Shown: in pieces, positions 1-6,036 of the stretch | Layout of the letters: every line of letters begins with the position of its first letter | Position numbering within the stretch: position 1 is the stretch's first letter | Source: Rhodococcus_G sp042754225 | GTDB lineage: Bacteria > Actinomycetota > Actinomycetes > Mycobacteriales > Mycobacteriaceae | DNA: 10,969 bases | Assembly (NCBI RefSeq): GCF_042754225.1 | Contig: NZ_JBHZAH010000146.1 | Location: forward strand, 1 to 10,969 | Direction of reading: 5' to 3' | Position numbers and translations under genes: made by a program | Notes under the pieces: model-generated | Told to the model about the DNA's origin: nothing | Database searches by the model: none | What the model saw: only the letters and a program-made list of their open reading frames with translations

Positions 1-37
1 CCCGCGGGACCCACACCGCGACCATCACGGAGGCTTG

Positions 38-328
38 GTGTATCTCGGTGCTCTCGAGCTGGACATCCTGCTCGGCGACGTGCGGTCGCTCAAGGAGAAG
101 CGTTCGGTGGTCAAGCCGGTGATCGCCGCGCTCGCCAAGTTCGGGGTGTCGGTCGCGGAGACCGGCGAGCACGACCGCTACCGGCGTTCGCTCATCGGTG
201 TAGCGGTGGCCACGTCGGACGTCGACCATCTCAACGAGGTGCTCGACACCTGCGAGCGGCAGGTGGCCGCGAGACCGGAGCTGCAGCTCCTCGCCGTACG
301 ACGCCGGATCTTCGGCCCGGAGGACTGA
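38..328 (+). CDS. ylxP: DUF503 (YlxP-like) small protein
   Basis: A 96-residue protein of the DUF503/YlxP family, small conserved bacterial proteins usually encoded between infB and rbfA. The molecular role is poorly defined; a link to ribosome assembly is inferred from neighbours only. The conserved N-terminal stretch is visible: LELDILLGDVRSLKEKRSVV (residues 6-25), then SVAETGEHD and a C-terminal LLAVRRRIF. Length matches the family. GTG at 38 is chosen because GGAGG at 29-33 lies 4 nt upstream and the protein then begins MYLGALELD, like family members; a TTG at 35 would leave only 1 nt after GGAGG. The gene is co-directional with rbfA, 114 nt downstream. infB is expected just upstream but is not in the window. 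Family assignment is confident; function is not. Confidence 0.9.
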   Translation: MYLGALELDILLGDVRSLKEKRSVVKPVIAALAKFGVSVAETGEHDRYRRSLIGVAVATSDVDHLNEVLDTCERQVAARPELQLLAVRRRIFGPED

Positions 329-381
329 CCCGGTTCTTCTCGCCACACGGCTGCGGCGAAAGATGGACATTGGAACGAACC

Positions 382-422
382 GGCGGCACCGCCGTCGTAG
401 AGGATGTGACGGCACCGCCGTC
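382..422 (+). repeat. Tandem hairpin pair in the rbfA leader
   Basis: The 15-bp string CGGCACCGCCGTCGT occurs at 384-398 and again at 410-424, a direct repeat with 26-bp period. Each copy sits in an inverted repeat: GGCGGC/ACC/GCCGTC at 382-396 (one G-U pair) and GACGGC/ACC/GCCGTC at 408-422 (perfect). The second hairpin ends 3 nt before the rbfA Shine-Dalgarno (AGGAAGGGA, 426-434). Both copies can fold although one stem base differs, which hints at an RNA role (leader control or RNA stability). No U-tract follows, so this is not an obvious intrinsic terminator. Confidence 0.5.
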
Positions 423-442
423 GTTAGGAAGGGACTTCGGTC

Positions 443-925
443 ATGGCAGATCCGGCGAGGGCGCGAAAGCTGGCCAAGCGCATCTCGACGATCGTCGCAA
501 CGGCGATCGCCGACAAGGAGATCAAGGATCCCCGGCTGGACTACATCACGATCACCGACGCGAAGGTGACCGCCGATCTGCACGACGCGACCGTGTACTA
601 CACGGTCCGCGGCGTGGACCTGGAGACCGAGCCGGACATGGACGGCGCCGCCGCCGGTCTGGCGAAGGCGACAGGCGCTCTGCGTTCCAAGGTCGGGGCC
701 GGCACCGGGGTCAGGTTCACCCCGACGCTGACGTTCGTCGCCGACACCGTCCCCGATGCGGCGCGGCACATGGAGGAACTGCTCGCCAGGGCGCGTGCTG
801 CCGACGACGAGGTGGCCAAGGCCAGGGAGAACGCCACCCACGCCGGCGATGCGGATCCGTACAAGGAGCCGCGGTCCGCCGAGGACGACGAGGACGAACC
901 GGTCGGCTCGGGCGAAGCCGACTAG
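443..925 (+). CDS. rbfA: Ribosome-binding factor A
   Basis: A 160-residue RbfA, the KH-like cytosolic factor that binds 30S precursors and helps 16S rRNA 5'-end maturation and cold adaptation. Family signatures: N-terminal helix MADPARARKLAKRISTIVA, then IKDPRLDYITITDAKVTADL (residues about 27-46), the ATVYYTVRG strand, the VRFTPTLTFVADTVPDAARHMEELL segment that closes the domain, and a low-complexity acidic tail (about residues 125-160) common in actinobacterial members. ATG 443 has a good Shine-Dalgarno, AGGAAGGGA at 426-434, 8 nt upstream. The gene lies between ylxP and an nrnA-like gene, the classic order downstream of infB. The gap to the next gene is 7 nt, so co-transcription is likely. 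Two small leader hairpins precede the ribosome-binding site. Confidence 0.95.
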   Translation: MADPARARKLAKRISTIVATAIADKEIKDPRLDYITITDAKVTADLHDATVYYTVRGVDLETEPDMDGAAAGLAKATGALRSKVGAGTGVRFTPTLTFVADTVPDAARHMEELLARARAADDEVAKARENATHAGDADPYKEPRSAEDDEDEPVGSGEAD

Positions 926-932
926 GCCGGCG

Positions 933-1931
933 ATGACCGTGACTGCGCAGACCTCCACCGCCGTGAACCCCGCCGAGATCGATCTCGAGGCCGCGGTGGC
1001 CCTCCTGTCCGAGGCGACGTCGGTGACGGTGCTCTGCCACGTCCAGCCGGACGCGGACACCATCGGCAGCGGACTGGCTCTCGCGCAGGTACTCGACCGG
1101 ATGGGTACACCGGTGCAGGTGTCCTTCGCGAGACCCGACGTGCTCCCGGAGTCCATGCGCACGCTGCCCGGGGTGGACCTGCTGGTGGCGCCGGGTGACG
1201 TGCCCGCCGAGGTGGACCTGTTGGTGACGGTGGACTGCGGCAGTCGTGGCCGGCTCGGCGATCTGGCGGACCGACTCGACGGCGCTCGCCGCACGCTGGT
1301 GATCGACCATCACCGGTCCAACACCCGGTTCGGCCGGTACAACCTGGTCGACGACAGCGCCGAGGCCACCACCGCGGTGCTGGCCCGACTGTTCGACGCC
1401 TGGGGTGTGGAGATCGACCGCGACCTCGCGCACTGCCTGTACGCCGGCCTGGTCACCGACACGGGCTCGTTCCGCTGGGTCCAGCCCGGAACCCACGAGT
1501 TGGCGGAGCGGCTGATCGACACCGGCATCGATTCCGCGGCGATCACCAGGCGACTGCTCGACACCCACCCGTTCGGTTGGCTGCCGATGCTCTCGGCGGT
1601 ACTGGGCACCGCGTGCCTGGTTCCCGACGCGGTCGGCGGTCGCGGCCTGGTCTACGCGTTGATCCGATACGCGGACACCGAGGGTATGGGCGCGGAGGAG
1701 ATCGAGAGCGTCATCGACATCGTCCGCACCACCGCTCAGGCGGAGGTCGCCGCGGTGCTCAAGGAGAACGAGCCCGGCCGGTGGTCGATCTCGCTCAGGT
1801 CGAAGTCCACGGTCGACGTCTCCGAGGTTGCGGCCCGGGTCGGCGGCGGCGGACACCGGTTCGCCTCCGGGTACACCCACGAGGGCGACGACGAGAGTGT
1901 GGTTGCCGAGCTCCTCGGCGTGCTCGGGTGA
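933..1931 (+). CDS. nrnA: DHH/DHHA1 phosphoesterase, NrnA-like (nanoRNase / pAp phosphatase)
   Basis: A 332-residue DHH-family protein. NrnA-type enzymes are Mn-dependent phosphoesterases that degrade short oligoribonucleotides and dephosphorylate pAp; actinobacterial relatives also act on cyclic dinucleotides or pApA. Visible motifs: motif I HVQPDADTIGSG (His36, Asp40, Asp42), Asp101-Cys102-Gly103, the DHH signature 125-127, TDTGSFRW (175-182), and the DHHA1 glycine-rich motif GGGGHRFASG (304-313) near the C-terminus. All expected metal ligands are present and length is normal. ATG 933 is 7 nt after the rbfA stop; its Shine-Dalgarno is weak, suggesting translational coupling. The last six codons and the stop are the first copy of a 24-bp tandem array that continues into the spacer. 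Exact substrate is inferred, not visible. Confidence 0.9.
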   Translation: MTVTAQTSTAVNPAEIDLEAAVALLSEATSVTVLCHVQPDADTIGSGLALAQVLDRMGTPVQVSFARPDVLPESMRTLPGVDLLVAPGDVPAEVDLLVTVDCGSRGRLGDLADRLDGARRTLVIDHHRSNTRFGRYNLVDDSAEATTAVLARLFDAWGVEIDRDLAHCLYAGLVTDTGSFRWVQPGTHELAERLIDTGIDSAAITRRLLDTHPFGWLPMLSAVLGTACLVPDAVGGRGLVYALIRYADTEGMGAEEIESVIDIVRTTAQAEVAAVLKENEPGRWSISLRSKSTVDVSEVAARVGGGGHRFASGYTHEGDDESVVAELLGVLG

Positions 1932-2030
1932 GTCCTTCTCGGCGTGCTCGGGTGAGTCCTTCTCGGCGTGCTCGGGTGAGTCCTTCTCGGCGTGCTCGGG
2001 TGAGTCCTTCTCGGCGTGCTCGGGTGAGTC
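1914..2030 (+). repeat. Perfect 24-bp tandem array at the nrnA-MATE junction
   Basis: Four identical 24-bp units occupy 1932-1955, 1956-1979, 1980-2003 and 2004-2027. They are preceded by an 18-bp copy (1914-1931) that is the end of nrnA itself and followed by three more matching bases, giving 117 bp at strict 24-bp period with no mismatch. Each unit ends CTCGGGTGA, so the nrnA-frame stop TGA recurs at 1953, 1977, 2001 and 2025. Each also carries GGTGAG (Shine-Dalgarno-like) and a GTGA stop/start overlap. The last GGTGAG (2023-2028) is the best ribosome-binding site for the TTG start at 2037. Perfect identity suggests recent slippage expansion, so copy number may vary between strains. Confidence 0.95.
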
Positions 2031-2036
2031 ATCGAC

Positions 2037-3386
2037 TTGGCTGAAACCTCGTCCCGGCAACGTCGGTCCGACCCGACCGCCCGGCGGATCCTGGGCCTGG
2101 CGCTCCCGGCGCTCGGTGTGCTTGCCGCGGAACCGCTCTACCTGCTCTTCGACATCGCGGTGGTCGGGCGGCTCGGTGCCCTGGCGCTCGCCGGGCTGGC
2201 CGTCGGCGGACTGATTCTCGCGCAGGTCAGCACCCAGTTGACGTTCCTCTCGTACGGCACCACCGCGCGGGCGGCGCGCCGCCACGGCTCCGGTGACGAG
2301 CACGGTGCGGTCCGCGAGGGCGTGCAGGCCACCTATCTGGCGGTCGGTATCGGTGTCGCCATCGTGATTGCCGTCCAGTTGCTGGCGCGACCGGTGACCG
2401 ACGTGATCTCCGGCGGCGGCGACATCGCGGCGGAGGCCCTGCAGTGGCTGCGGATCGCGGTGTTCGGCGCACCGCTGATCCTGATCGCGATGGCCGGCAA
2501 CGGCTGGCTGCGCGGGGTGCAGAACACGTTGCGGCCCTTACGTTTCGTGCTCGCCGGCCTCGGTGTGTCGGCGGTGCTGTGCCCGATCCTGGTGCACGGC
2601 CTCCTCGGTGCGCCCCGGTGGGAACTGGCCGGGTCGGCGGTCGCGAACGTGGCGGGGCAGTCCGTGACGGCGGCGTTCTTCATTGCGGCGCTGTTGCGGT
2701 CCGGGGTGTCGCTGCGCCCGCGGCCGGACGTGATGCGGGCACAGGTGGTGCTCGGGCGCGACCTGATCCTGCGCAGTCTCGCCTTCCAGGCCTGCTTCCT
2801 CTCAGCGGCCGCGGTCGCCGCGCGGTTCGGTGCGGCCGCCGTGGCCGCCCACCAGGTCGTCCTGCAGTTGTGGAACCTGGTCGCACTCACCCTGGACTCG
2901 CTGGCGATCGCGGCCCAGACGTTGGTCGGCGGCGCGCTCGGCGCCGGTCACGCGGCGCAGGCCCGGGGGCTCGCGCGCCGGCTGACCGGGTGGTCGACGG
3001 TGTTCGCGTTGTTACTGGCCGCGGTGTTCGCGCTGGGGCACTCGGTGATCCCGCCGCTGTTCACCGATGATTCCGCGGTGCTGGGCCAGATCGACGTCAT
3101 CTGGTGGTTCTTCGTCGCGATCATGCCGGTGGCGGGGGTGGTGTTCGCACTGGATGGTGTGCTGCTCGGCGCCGGGGACGCGGCCTTCCTGCGCAACGCG
3201 ACGCTCGGCTGCGCGGTGGTCGGGTTCCTGCCGCCGATCTGGCTGTCGCTCGAATTCGACTGGGGTCTGGCGGGAATCTGGTCGGGGCTTACGGTGTTCA
3301 TGGTGCTGCGGATGCTTGCCGTCGTGTGGCGGACGAGTTCGGGGCGCTGGGCAGTGGTTGGCGCCGACATTCAGGCGGGAAGGTAG
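2037..3386 (+). CDS. dinF: MATE-family efflux transporter, DinF subfamily
   Basis: A 449-residue integral membrane protein with about twelve hydrophobic segments, matching the MATE family (cation-coupled multidrug or organic-cation export) and specifically the DinF branch. The first helix contains EPLYLLFDIAVVGRLG; Asp39 is where DinF/PfMATE proteins carry the TM1 coupling aspartate. Other landmarks are the Gly/Ala-rich second helix, GNGWLRGVQNT, the central loop near residues 235-250 linking the two six-helix halves, and GVLLGAGDAAFLRNA in the second half. The start is TTG 2037: a stop at 2025-2027 excludes anything upstream in frame, and the next usable codon would cut into TM1. GGTGAG from the last repeat unit is the Shine-Dalgarno, about 8 nt away. 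Its TAG stop overlaps the next GTG start by 1 nt. A DinF homologue is also known in M. tuberculosis. Substrate unknown. Confidence 0.88.
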   Translation: MAETSSRQRRSDPTARRILGLALPALGVLAAEPLYLLFDIAVVGRLGALALAGLAVGGLILAQVSTQLTFLSYGTTARAARRHGSGDEHGAVREGVQATYLAVGIGVAIVIAVQLLARPVTDVISGGGDIAAEALQWLRIAVFGAPLILIAMAGNGWLRGVQNTLRPLRFVLAGLGVSAVLCPILVHGLLGAPRWELAGSAVANVAGQSVTAAFFIAALLRSGVSLRPRPDVMRAQVVLGRDLILRSLAFQACFLSAAAVAARFGAAAVAAHQVVLQLWNLVALTLDSLAIAAQTLVGGALGAGHAAQARGLARRLTGWSTVFALLLAAVFALGHSVIPPLFTDDSAVLGQIDVIWWFFVAIMPVAGVVFALDGVLLGAGDAAFLRNATLGCAVVGFLPPIWLSLEFDWGLAGIWSGLTVFMVLRMLAVVWRTSSGRWAVVGADIQAGR

Positions 3387-4318
3387 TGAGCGTGACGCGA
3401 AAGTTGTGGGCGGTGAGCGACACCCATGTCGGGCACCGCGGGAACCGTCCCATCACCGAGGACTTGTACCCGGAATCGCCGCAGGACTGGCTGATTCTCG
3501 CCGGCGACGTCTCGGAGAAGACCGACGACATCGCCTGGGCGCTGAAGCTGGCACGCAGCAGGTTCGAGAAGGTCATCTGGGTGCCCGGCAACCACGAGCT
3601 GTGGACCACCGCCAAGGACCCGGTGCAGATCCACGGCGTCGCCCGGTACGACTACCTGGTCAACATGTGCCGCGAGCTGGACGTGATCACCCCCGAGGAC
3701 CCGTATCCGGTGTGGGAGGGCGAGGGCGGTCCGGCGACGCTGGTGCCGATGTTCCTGCTCTACGACTACAGCTTCCGGCCCGAGGGCACCACCACGAAGG
3801 AGCGGGCACTCGAGGTCGCCCGCGACAAGAACGTGGTCGCCACCGACGAGTTCCTGCTCTCGAGTGAGCCTTTCGCGACCCGCGACGCGTGGTGTCACGC
3901 CCGGGTGGAGTCGACGCGAGCTCGGCTCGACGCACTCGACCTGTCGATCCCCACCGTGCTGATCAACCACTTCCCGTTGGTCCGCGAGCCCACGCGGGTG
4001 CTGTTCTACCCCGAGTTCTCGCTGTGGTGCGGCACCGAACTGACCGCCGACTGGCACACCCGCTACAACGCGATCTGCAGCGTCTACGGGCACCTGCACA
4101 TTCCGCGGACGACCTACTACGACGGCGTCCGCTTCGAAGAGGTCTCGCTCGGCTACCCGCGTGAGTGGCAGCGACGCGGCCTGCCGGAGCGGCTGCTGCG
4201 GCAGATCCTGCCGGTGCCGGAGTACCCGCCGGGCACGCTCAACAAGTGGGGCGGACACTTCAAGGTCACCCCCGAGCAGCAGGCCGAGTTCGACGCGATG
4301 AGGGCGGCCCGCGCATGA
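3386..4318 (+). CDS. pptH: Metallophosphoesterase, PptH-like phosphopantetheinyl hydrolase
   Basis: A 310-residue calcineurin-like phosphoesterase. All metal motifs are present: SDTH (Asp12, His14), GDV (Asp41), GNHE (68-71), NHFP (His195) and GHLH (235-238). Strings such as WVPGNHELWTT, YDYLVNMCRELDVI, ADWHTRYNAICSVYGHLHIP and the end GGHFKVTPE closely resemble, from memory, M. tuberculosis Rv2795c, named PptH, which removes 4'-phosphopantetheine from holo carrier proteins and so opposes PptT. Adjacency to pptT with a 4-nt ATGA overlap supports this. Cytosolic; no signal peptide. GTG 3386 overlaps the MATE stop TAG by 1 nt and has AGGCGG (3373-3378) 7 nt upstream. GTG 3392, which would give MTRKLWAVSDTH, is an equally conserved-looking alternative. 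Fold and orthology are strong; the activity is inferred from the family. Confidence 0.88.
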   Translation: MSVTRKLWAVSDTHVGHRGNRPITEDLYPESPQDWLILAGDVSEKTDDIAWALKLARSRFEKVIWVPGNHELWTTAKDPVQIHGVARYDYLVNMCRELDVITPEDPYPVWEGEGGPATLVPMFLLYDYSFRPEGTTTKERALEVARDKNVVATDEFLLSSEPFATRDAWCHARVESTRARLDALDLSIPTVLINHFPLVREPTRVLFYPEFSLWCGTELTADWHTRYNAICSVYGHLHIPRTTYYDGVRFEEVSLGYPREWQRRGLPERLLRQILPVPEYPPGTLNKWGGHFKVTPEQQAEFDAMRAARA

Positions 4319-5016
4319 TCGAGTCGATTCTCCCCGACGGGGTCGCGTACGCCGAGCTGTTCGAGGACCCGCCCGGTCTGACCGCGCTGCCCCAGGAGGA
4401 GGCGTTGATCGCGAGGGCGGTCGACAAGCGCAGGCGCGAGTTCATCAGTGTCCGGCACTGTGCGCGCGAGGCGATGGCGAAGCTCGGCGTGGATGCTGCC
4501 CCGATCCTCAAGGGGGACAGGGGCGTTCCGCTGTTCCCGCGCGGGGTGGTGGGGAGCCTGACGCACTGCGACGGCTACCGCGGCGCCGTGCTGGGGTACT
4601 CGATGCAGGTGCGGTCGGTCGGGATCGACGCCGAGCCGCACGGTCCGCTGCCGGACGGCGTGCTCGATGCGGTGAGCCTGCCGGAGGAACGGATCGAACT
4701 CGCCGCGAAGGCGGACGACCGGGTGCACTGGGACCGGCTGCTGTTCTGCGCCAAGGAGGCCACCTACAAGGCGTGGTTCCCCCTCACCGGGCGATGGCTC
4801 GGCTTCGAGGACGCGCGGATCACGCTGACCCTGTCCGAGGCCGGCGACGGGCCAGGAGCGGAGCCGGCGGAGCGACCCCGACGGCAGCTGACCGGTGCCT
4901 TCCGCTCCGAGTTGCTGGTGCCCGGACAGACCACCGACGGCCCGCCGCTGAGCTCCTTCGACGGACGCTGGCTGGTCGCCGACGGGCTCGTCATCGCCGC
5001 GATCACCGTCCAGTAG
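4315..5016 (+). CDS. pptT: 4'-phosphopantetheinyl transferase PptT
   Basis: A 233-residue Sfp-type transferase that moves 4'-phosphopantetheine from CoA to serine on acyl- and peptidyl-carrier proteins (fatty/mycolic acid synthases, polyketide and siderophore synthetases). Visible hallmarks: AYAELFEDPPGL, RRREFISVRHCAREAM (CoA contacts), PILKGDRG (63-70), VGSLTHCDGYRGAV (79-92), the Mg-binding GIDAEPH (Asp105, Glu107) and FCAKEATYKAWFPLT (Glu148). Catalytic residues are intact. Its ATG overlaps the pptH stop as ATGA, implying coupled translation of the two opposing enzymes. Compared with the mycobacterial protein as I recall it, there is an extra segment of about 14 residues near 176-190 (Gly/Pro/Glu/Arg-rich), encoded by a copy of a dispersed repeat. 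It lies C-terminal to the catalytic residues, so the enzyme is probably active. Confidence 0.94.
   Translation: MIESILPDGVAYAELFEDPPGLTALPQEEALIARAVDKRRREFISVRHCAREAMAKLGVDAAPILKGDRGVPLFPRGVVGSLTHCDGYRGAVLGYSMQVRSVGIDAEPHGPLPDGVLDAVSLPEERIELAAKADDRVHWDRLLFCAKEATYKAWFPLTGRWLGFEDARITLTLSEAGDGPGAEPAERPRRQLTGAFRSELLVPGQTTDGPPLSSFDGRWLVADGLVIAAITVQ
4849..4875 (-). repeat. In-frame copy of a dispersed ~26-bp repeat inside pptT
   Basis: Bases 4849-4875 (core AGGAGCGGAGCC followed by GGCGGAGCGA) match the reverse complement of the 26-bp repeat found twice at 7867-7892 and 7900-7925, differing by one extra C and one substitution. It encodes Gly179 to Arg187 of PptT, inside a low-complexity segment that mycobacterial PptT lacks (comparison from memory). 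The orientation is opposite to the two upstream rpsO copies. This looks like a small interspersed repeat that entered the gene while preserving frame. Confidence 0.65.
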
Positions 5017-5028
5017 TCTCGAATCCCG
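5014..5028 (+). promoter_or_regulatory. Possible leaderless promoter of truB (-10 TAGTCT)
   Basis: TAGTCT at 5014-5019 fits the actinobacterial -10 pattern TANNNT and overlaps the pptT stop codon. The truB GTG at 5028 follows after 8 nt, and its G is the first suitably placed purine. The 11-nt pptT-truB gap has no Shine-Dalgarno, which fits a leaderless transcript. No convincing -35 is visible, so simple read-through from pptT remains possible. Confidence 0.4.
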
Positions 5029-5948
5029 TGCCTTCTCACCGCAAACCGTCCTCCGGCCTCGACGGCGCCGGGCTGTTGATCATCGACAAGGACGCGGGCA
5101 TGACCAGCCACGACGTCGTCGCGCGCTGCCGCAAGATCCTGCACACCCGCAAGGTCGGGCACGCGGGCACGCTGGACCCGATGGCGACCGGTGTCCTCGT
5201 CCTCGGCATCGAGCGGGCCACCAAGCTGCTCGGATTGCTGGCGCTGACGACGAAGGCGTACTCGGCGACGATCCGGCTCGGGCAGGCGACGACCACCGAC
5301 GACGCGGAGGGCGAGGTGCTCACCGAGGCCGATGCCTCCGCGGTCACCGATGCGGAGATCGCGGCCGTGACGAGCACCCTGACCGGCGACATCTCGCAGG
5401 TCCCGTCGTCGGTCAGCGCGATCAAGGTCGACGGGCAGCGGGCGCACAAGCTGATCCGGCAGGGCGAGGAGTTCGAGCTGGAAGCCCGTCCGGTGACGGT
5501 GGACCGGTTCGAGGTGACGGCCGCTCGCCGGGACGGCGCGTTCGTCGATCTCGACGTCGAGGTCGAGTGCTCGTCCGGCACCTACGTCCGGGCGCTGGCC
5601 CGCGACCTCGGCGCGGCCCTCGGCGTCGGCGGGCACCTGACGGCGCTGCGGCGCACCCGGGTCGGACCGTTCACCCTCGAGCACGCGCGCACCCTCGAGC
5701 AGTTGGCCGAGGACCCGGCGGTGAGCCTGGACATCGACCACGCCGCGCAGACCGCGTTCGCGCACCGTCAGATCACCGCCGAGGAGGCGGAGTCCATCAG
5801 TCAAGGGCGCTGGCTCGAACCGGTCGGGATCCCGGGCACGTACGCCGCCATCGACCCGAACGGGCACACGATCGCCCTGCTGCAGGAGCGTGGCCGGCGC
5901 GCCAGTTCGGTGATGGTGGTTCGCCCGGCGACCCTTCGCGGCCTGTAG
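5028..5948 (+). CDS. truB: tRNA pseudouridine(55) synthase TruB
   Basis: A 306-residue TruB, which converts U55 in the T-loop of tRNAs to pseudouridine. Motifs in order: GLLIIDKDAGMTSHDVV (15-31), the catalytic loop KVGHAGTLDPMATG with nucleophile Asp50, KAYSATIRLGQATTTDDAEG, QVPSSVSAIKVDGQRAHKLIRQGE, SSGTYVRALARDLG, then a small C-terminal PUA-like region ending in VVRPATL. Length is typical of actinobacterial TruB. GTG 5028 is chosen because the first conserved motif starts soon after and the next ATG (5100) would cut into it. It has no Shine-Dalgarno; see the candidate leaderless promoter. It ends the plus-strand run and faces the mntR-like gene, with a hairpin at its stop codon. Together with rbfA, rpsO and pnp it gives the neighbourhood a translation/RNA character. 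Confidence 0.96.
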   Translation: MPSHRKPSSGLDGAGLLIIDKDAGMTSHDVVARCRKILHTRKVGHAGTLDPMATGVLVLGIERATKLLGLLALTTKAYSATIRLGQATTTDDAEGEVLTEADASAVTDAEIAAVTSTLTGDISQVPSSVSAIKVDGQRAHKLIRQGEEFELEARPVTVDRFEVTAARRDGAFVDLDVEVECSSGTYVRALARDLGAALGVGGHLTALRRTRVGPFTLEHARTLEQLAEDPAVSLDIDHAAQTAFAHRQITAEEAESISQGRWLEPVGIPGTYAAIDPNGHTIALLQERGRRASSVMVVRPATLRGL

Positions 5949-5974
5949 TCCGCGACCCGGCGGGGTCGGCGGAC
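5948..5974 (+). terminator. Strong hairpin at the end of truB (convergent junction)
   Basis: GTCCGC-GACCC (5948-5958) pairs perfectly with GGGTC (5963-5967) and GCGGAC (5969-5974): 11 base pairs, loop GGCG, one bulged G at 5968. It begins at the last base of the truB stop codon and lies between convergent truB and the mntR-like gene, so it could stop transcription in either direction. There is no U-tract, as is common for actinobacterial hairpin terminators. Confidence 0.6.
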
Positions 5975-5983
5975 CCTATGGGC

Positions 5984-6013
5984 GGTCCCGGTCCCGGTCC
6001 CGGTGCCGGTGCC
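5984..6013 (+). repeat. Hexanucleotide tandem repeat (5 units)
   Basis: Three GGTCCC units (5984-6001) are followed by two GGTGCC units (6002-6013), a 30-bp pure hexamer array in the 88-nt spacer between the convergent truB and mntR-like genes. It is a probable slippage site. No function is evident, and it lies outside both coding regions. Confidence 0.9.
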
Positions 6014-6036
6014 GCTGTGCGGCGGGCCTCGCGCGA

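Noticed and set aside
372..400. GGAAC at 372-376 with a CGT about 19 bp downstream as a possible ECF-sigma promoter for rbfA
   Set aside because: The -10 side lacks a clear GTT element at the right spacing and lies inside the hairpin repeat; support is too weak.
1914..2030. CRISPR array
   Set aside because: The units are contiguous 24-bp copies without unique spacers and grow out of the nrnA coding end; no cas genes are nearby.
1577..2044. A 155-codon plus-strand open frame ending at 2044 as a full gene
   Set aside because: Most of it is an out-of-frame reading of nrnA. Only the short piece starting at GTG 1928 is worth considering, and only as a coupling mini-cistron.
717..2303. Long minus-strand open frame (528 codons) with DSPEHAEK octapeptide repeats
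   Set aside because: It is the antisense shadow of rbfA, nrnA and the 24-bp array. High-GC third-position bias keeps the opposite frame open; the octapeptides are just the 24-bp unit read backwards, and no domain is recognisable.
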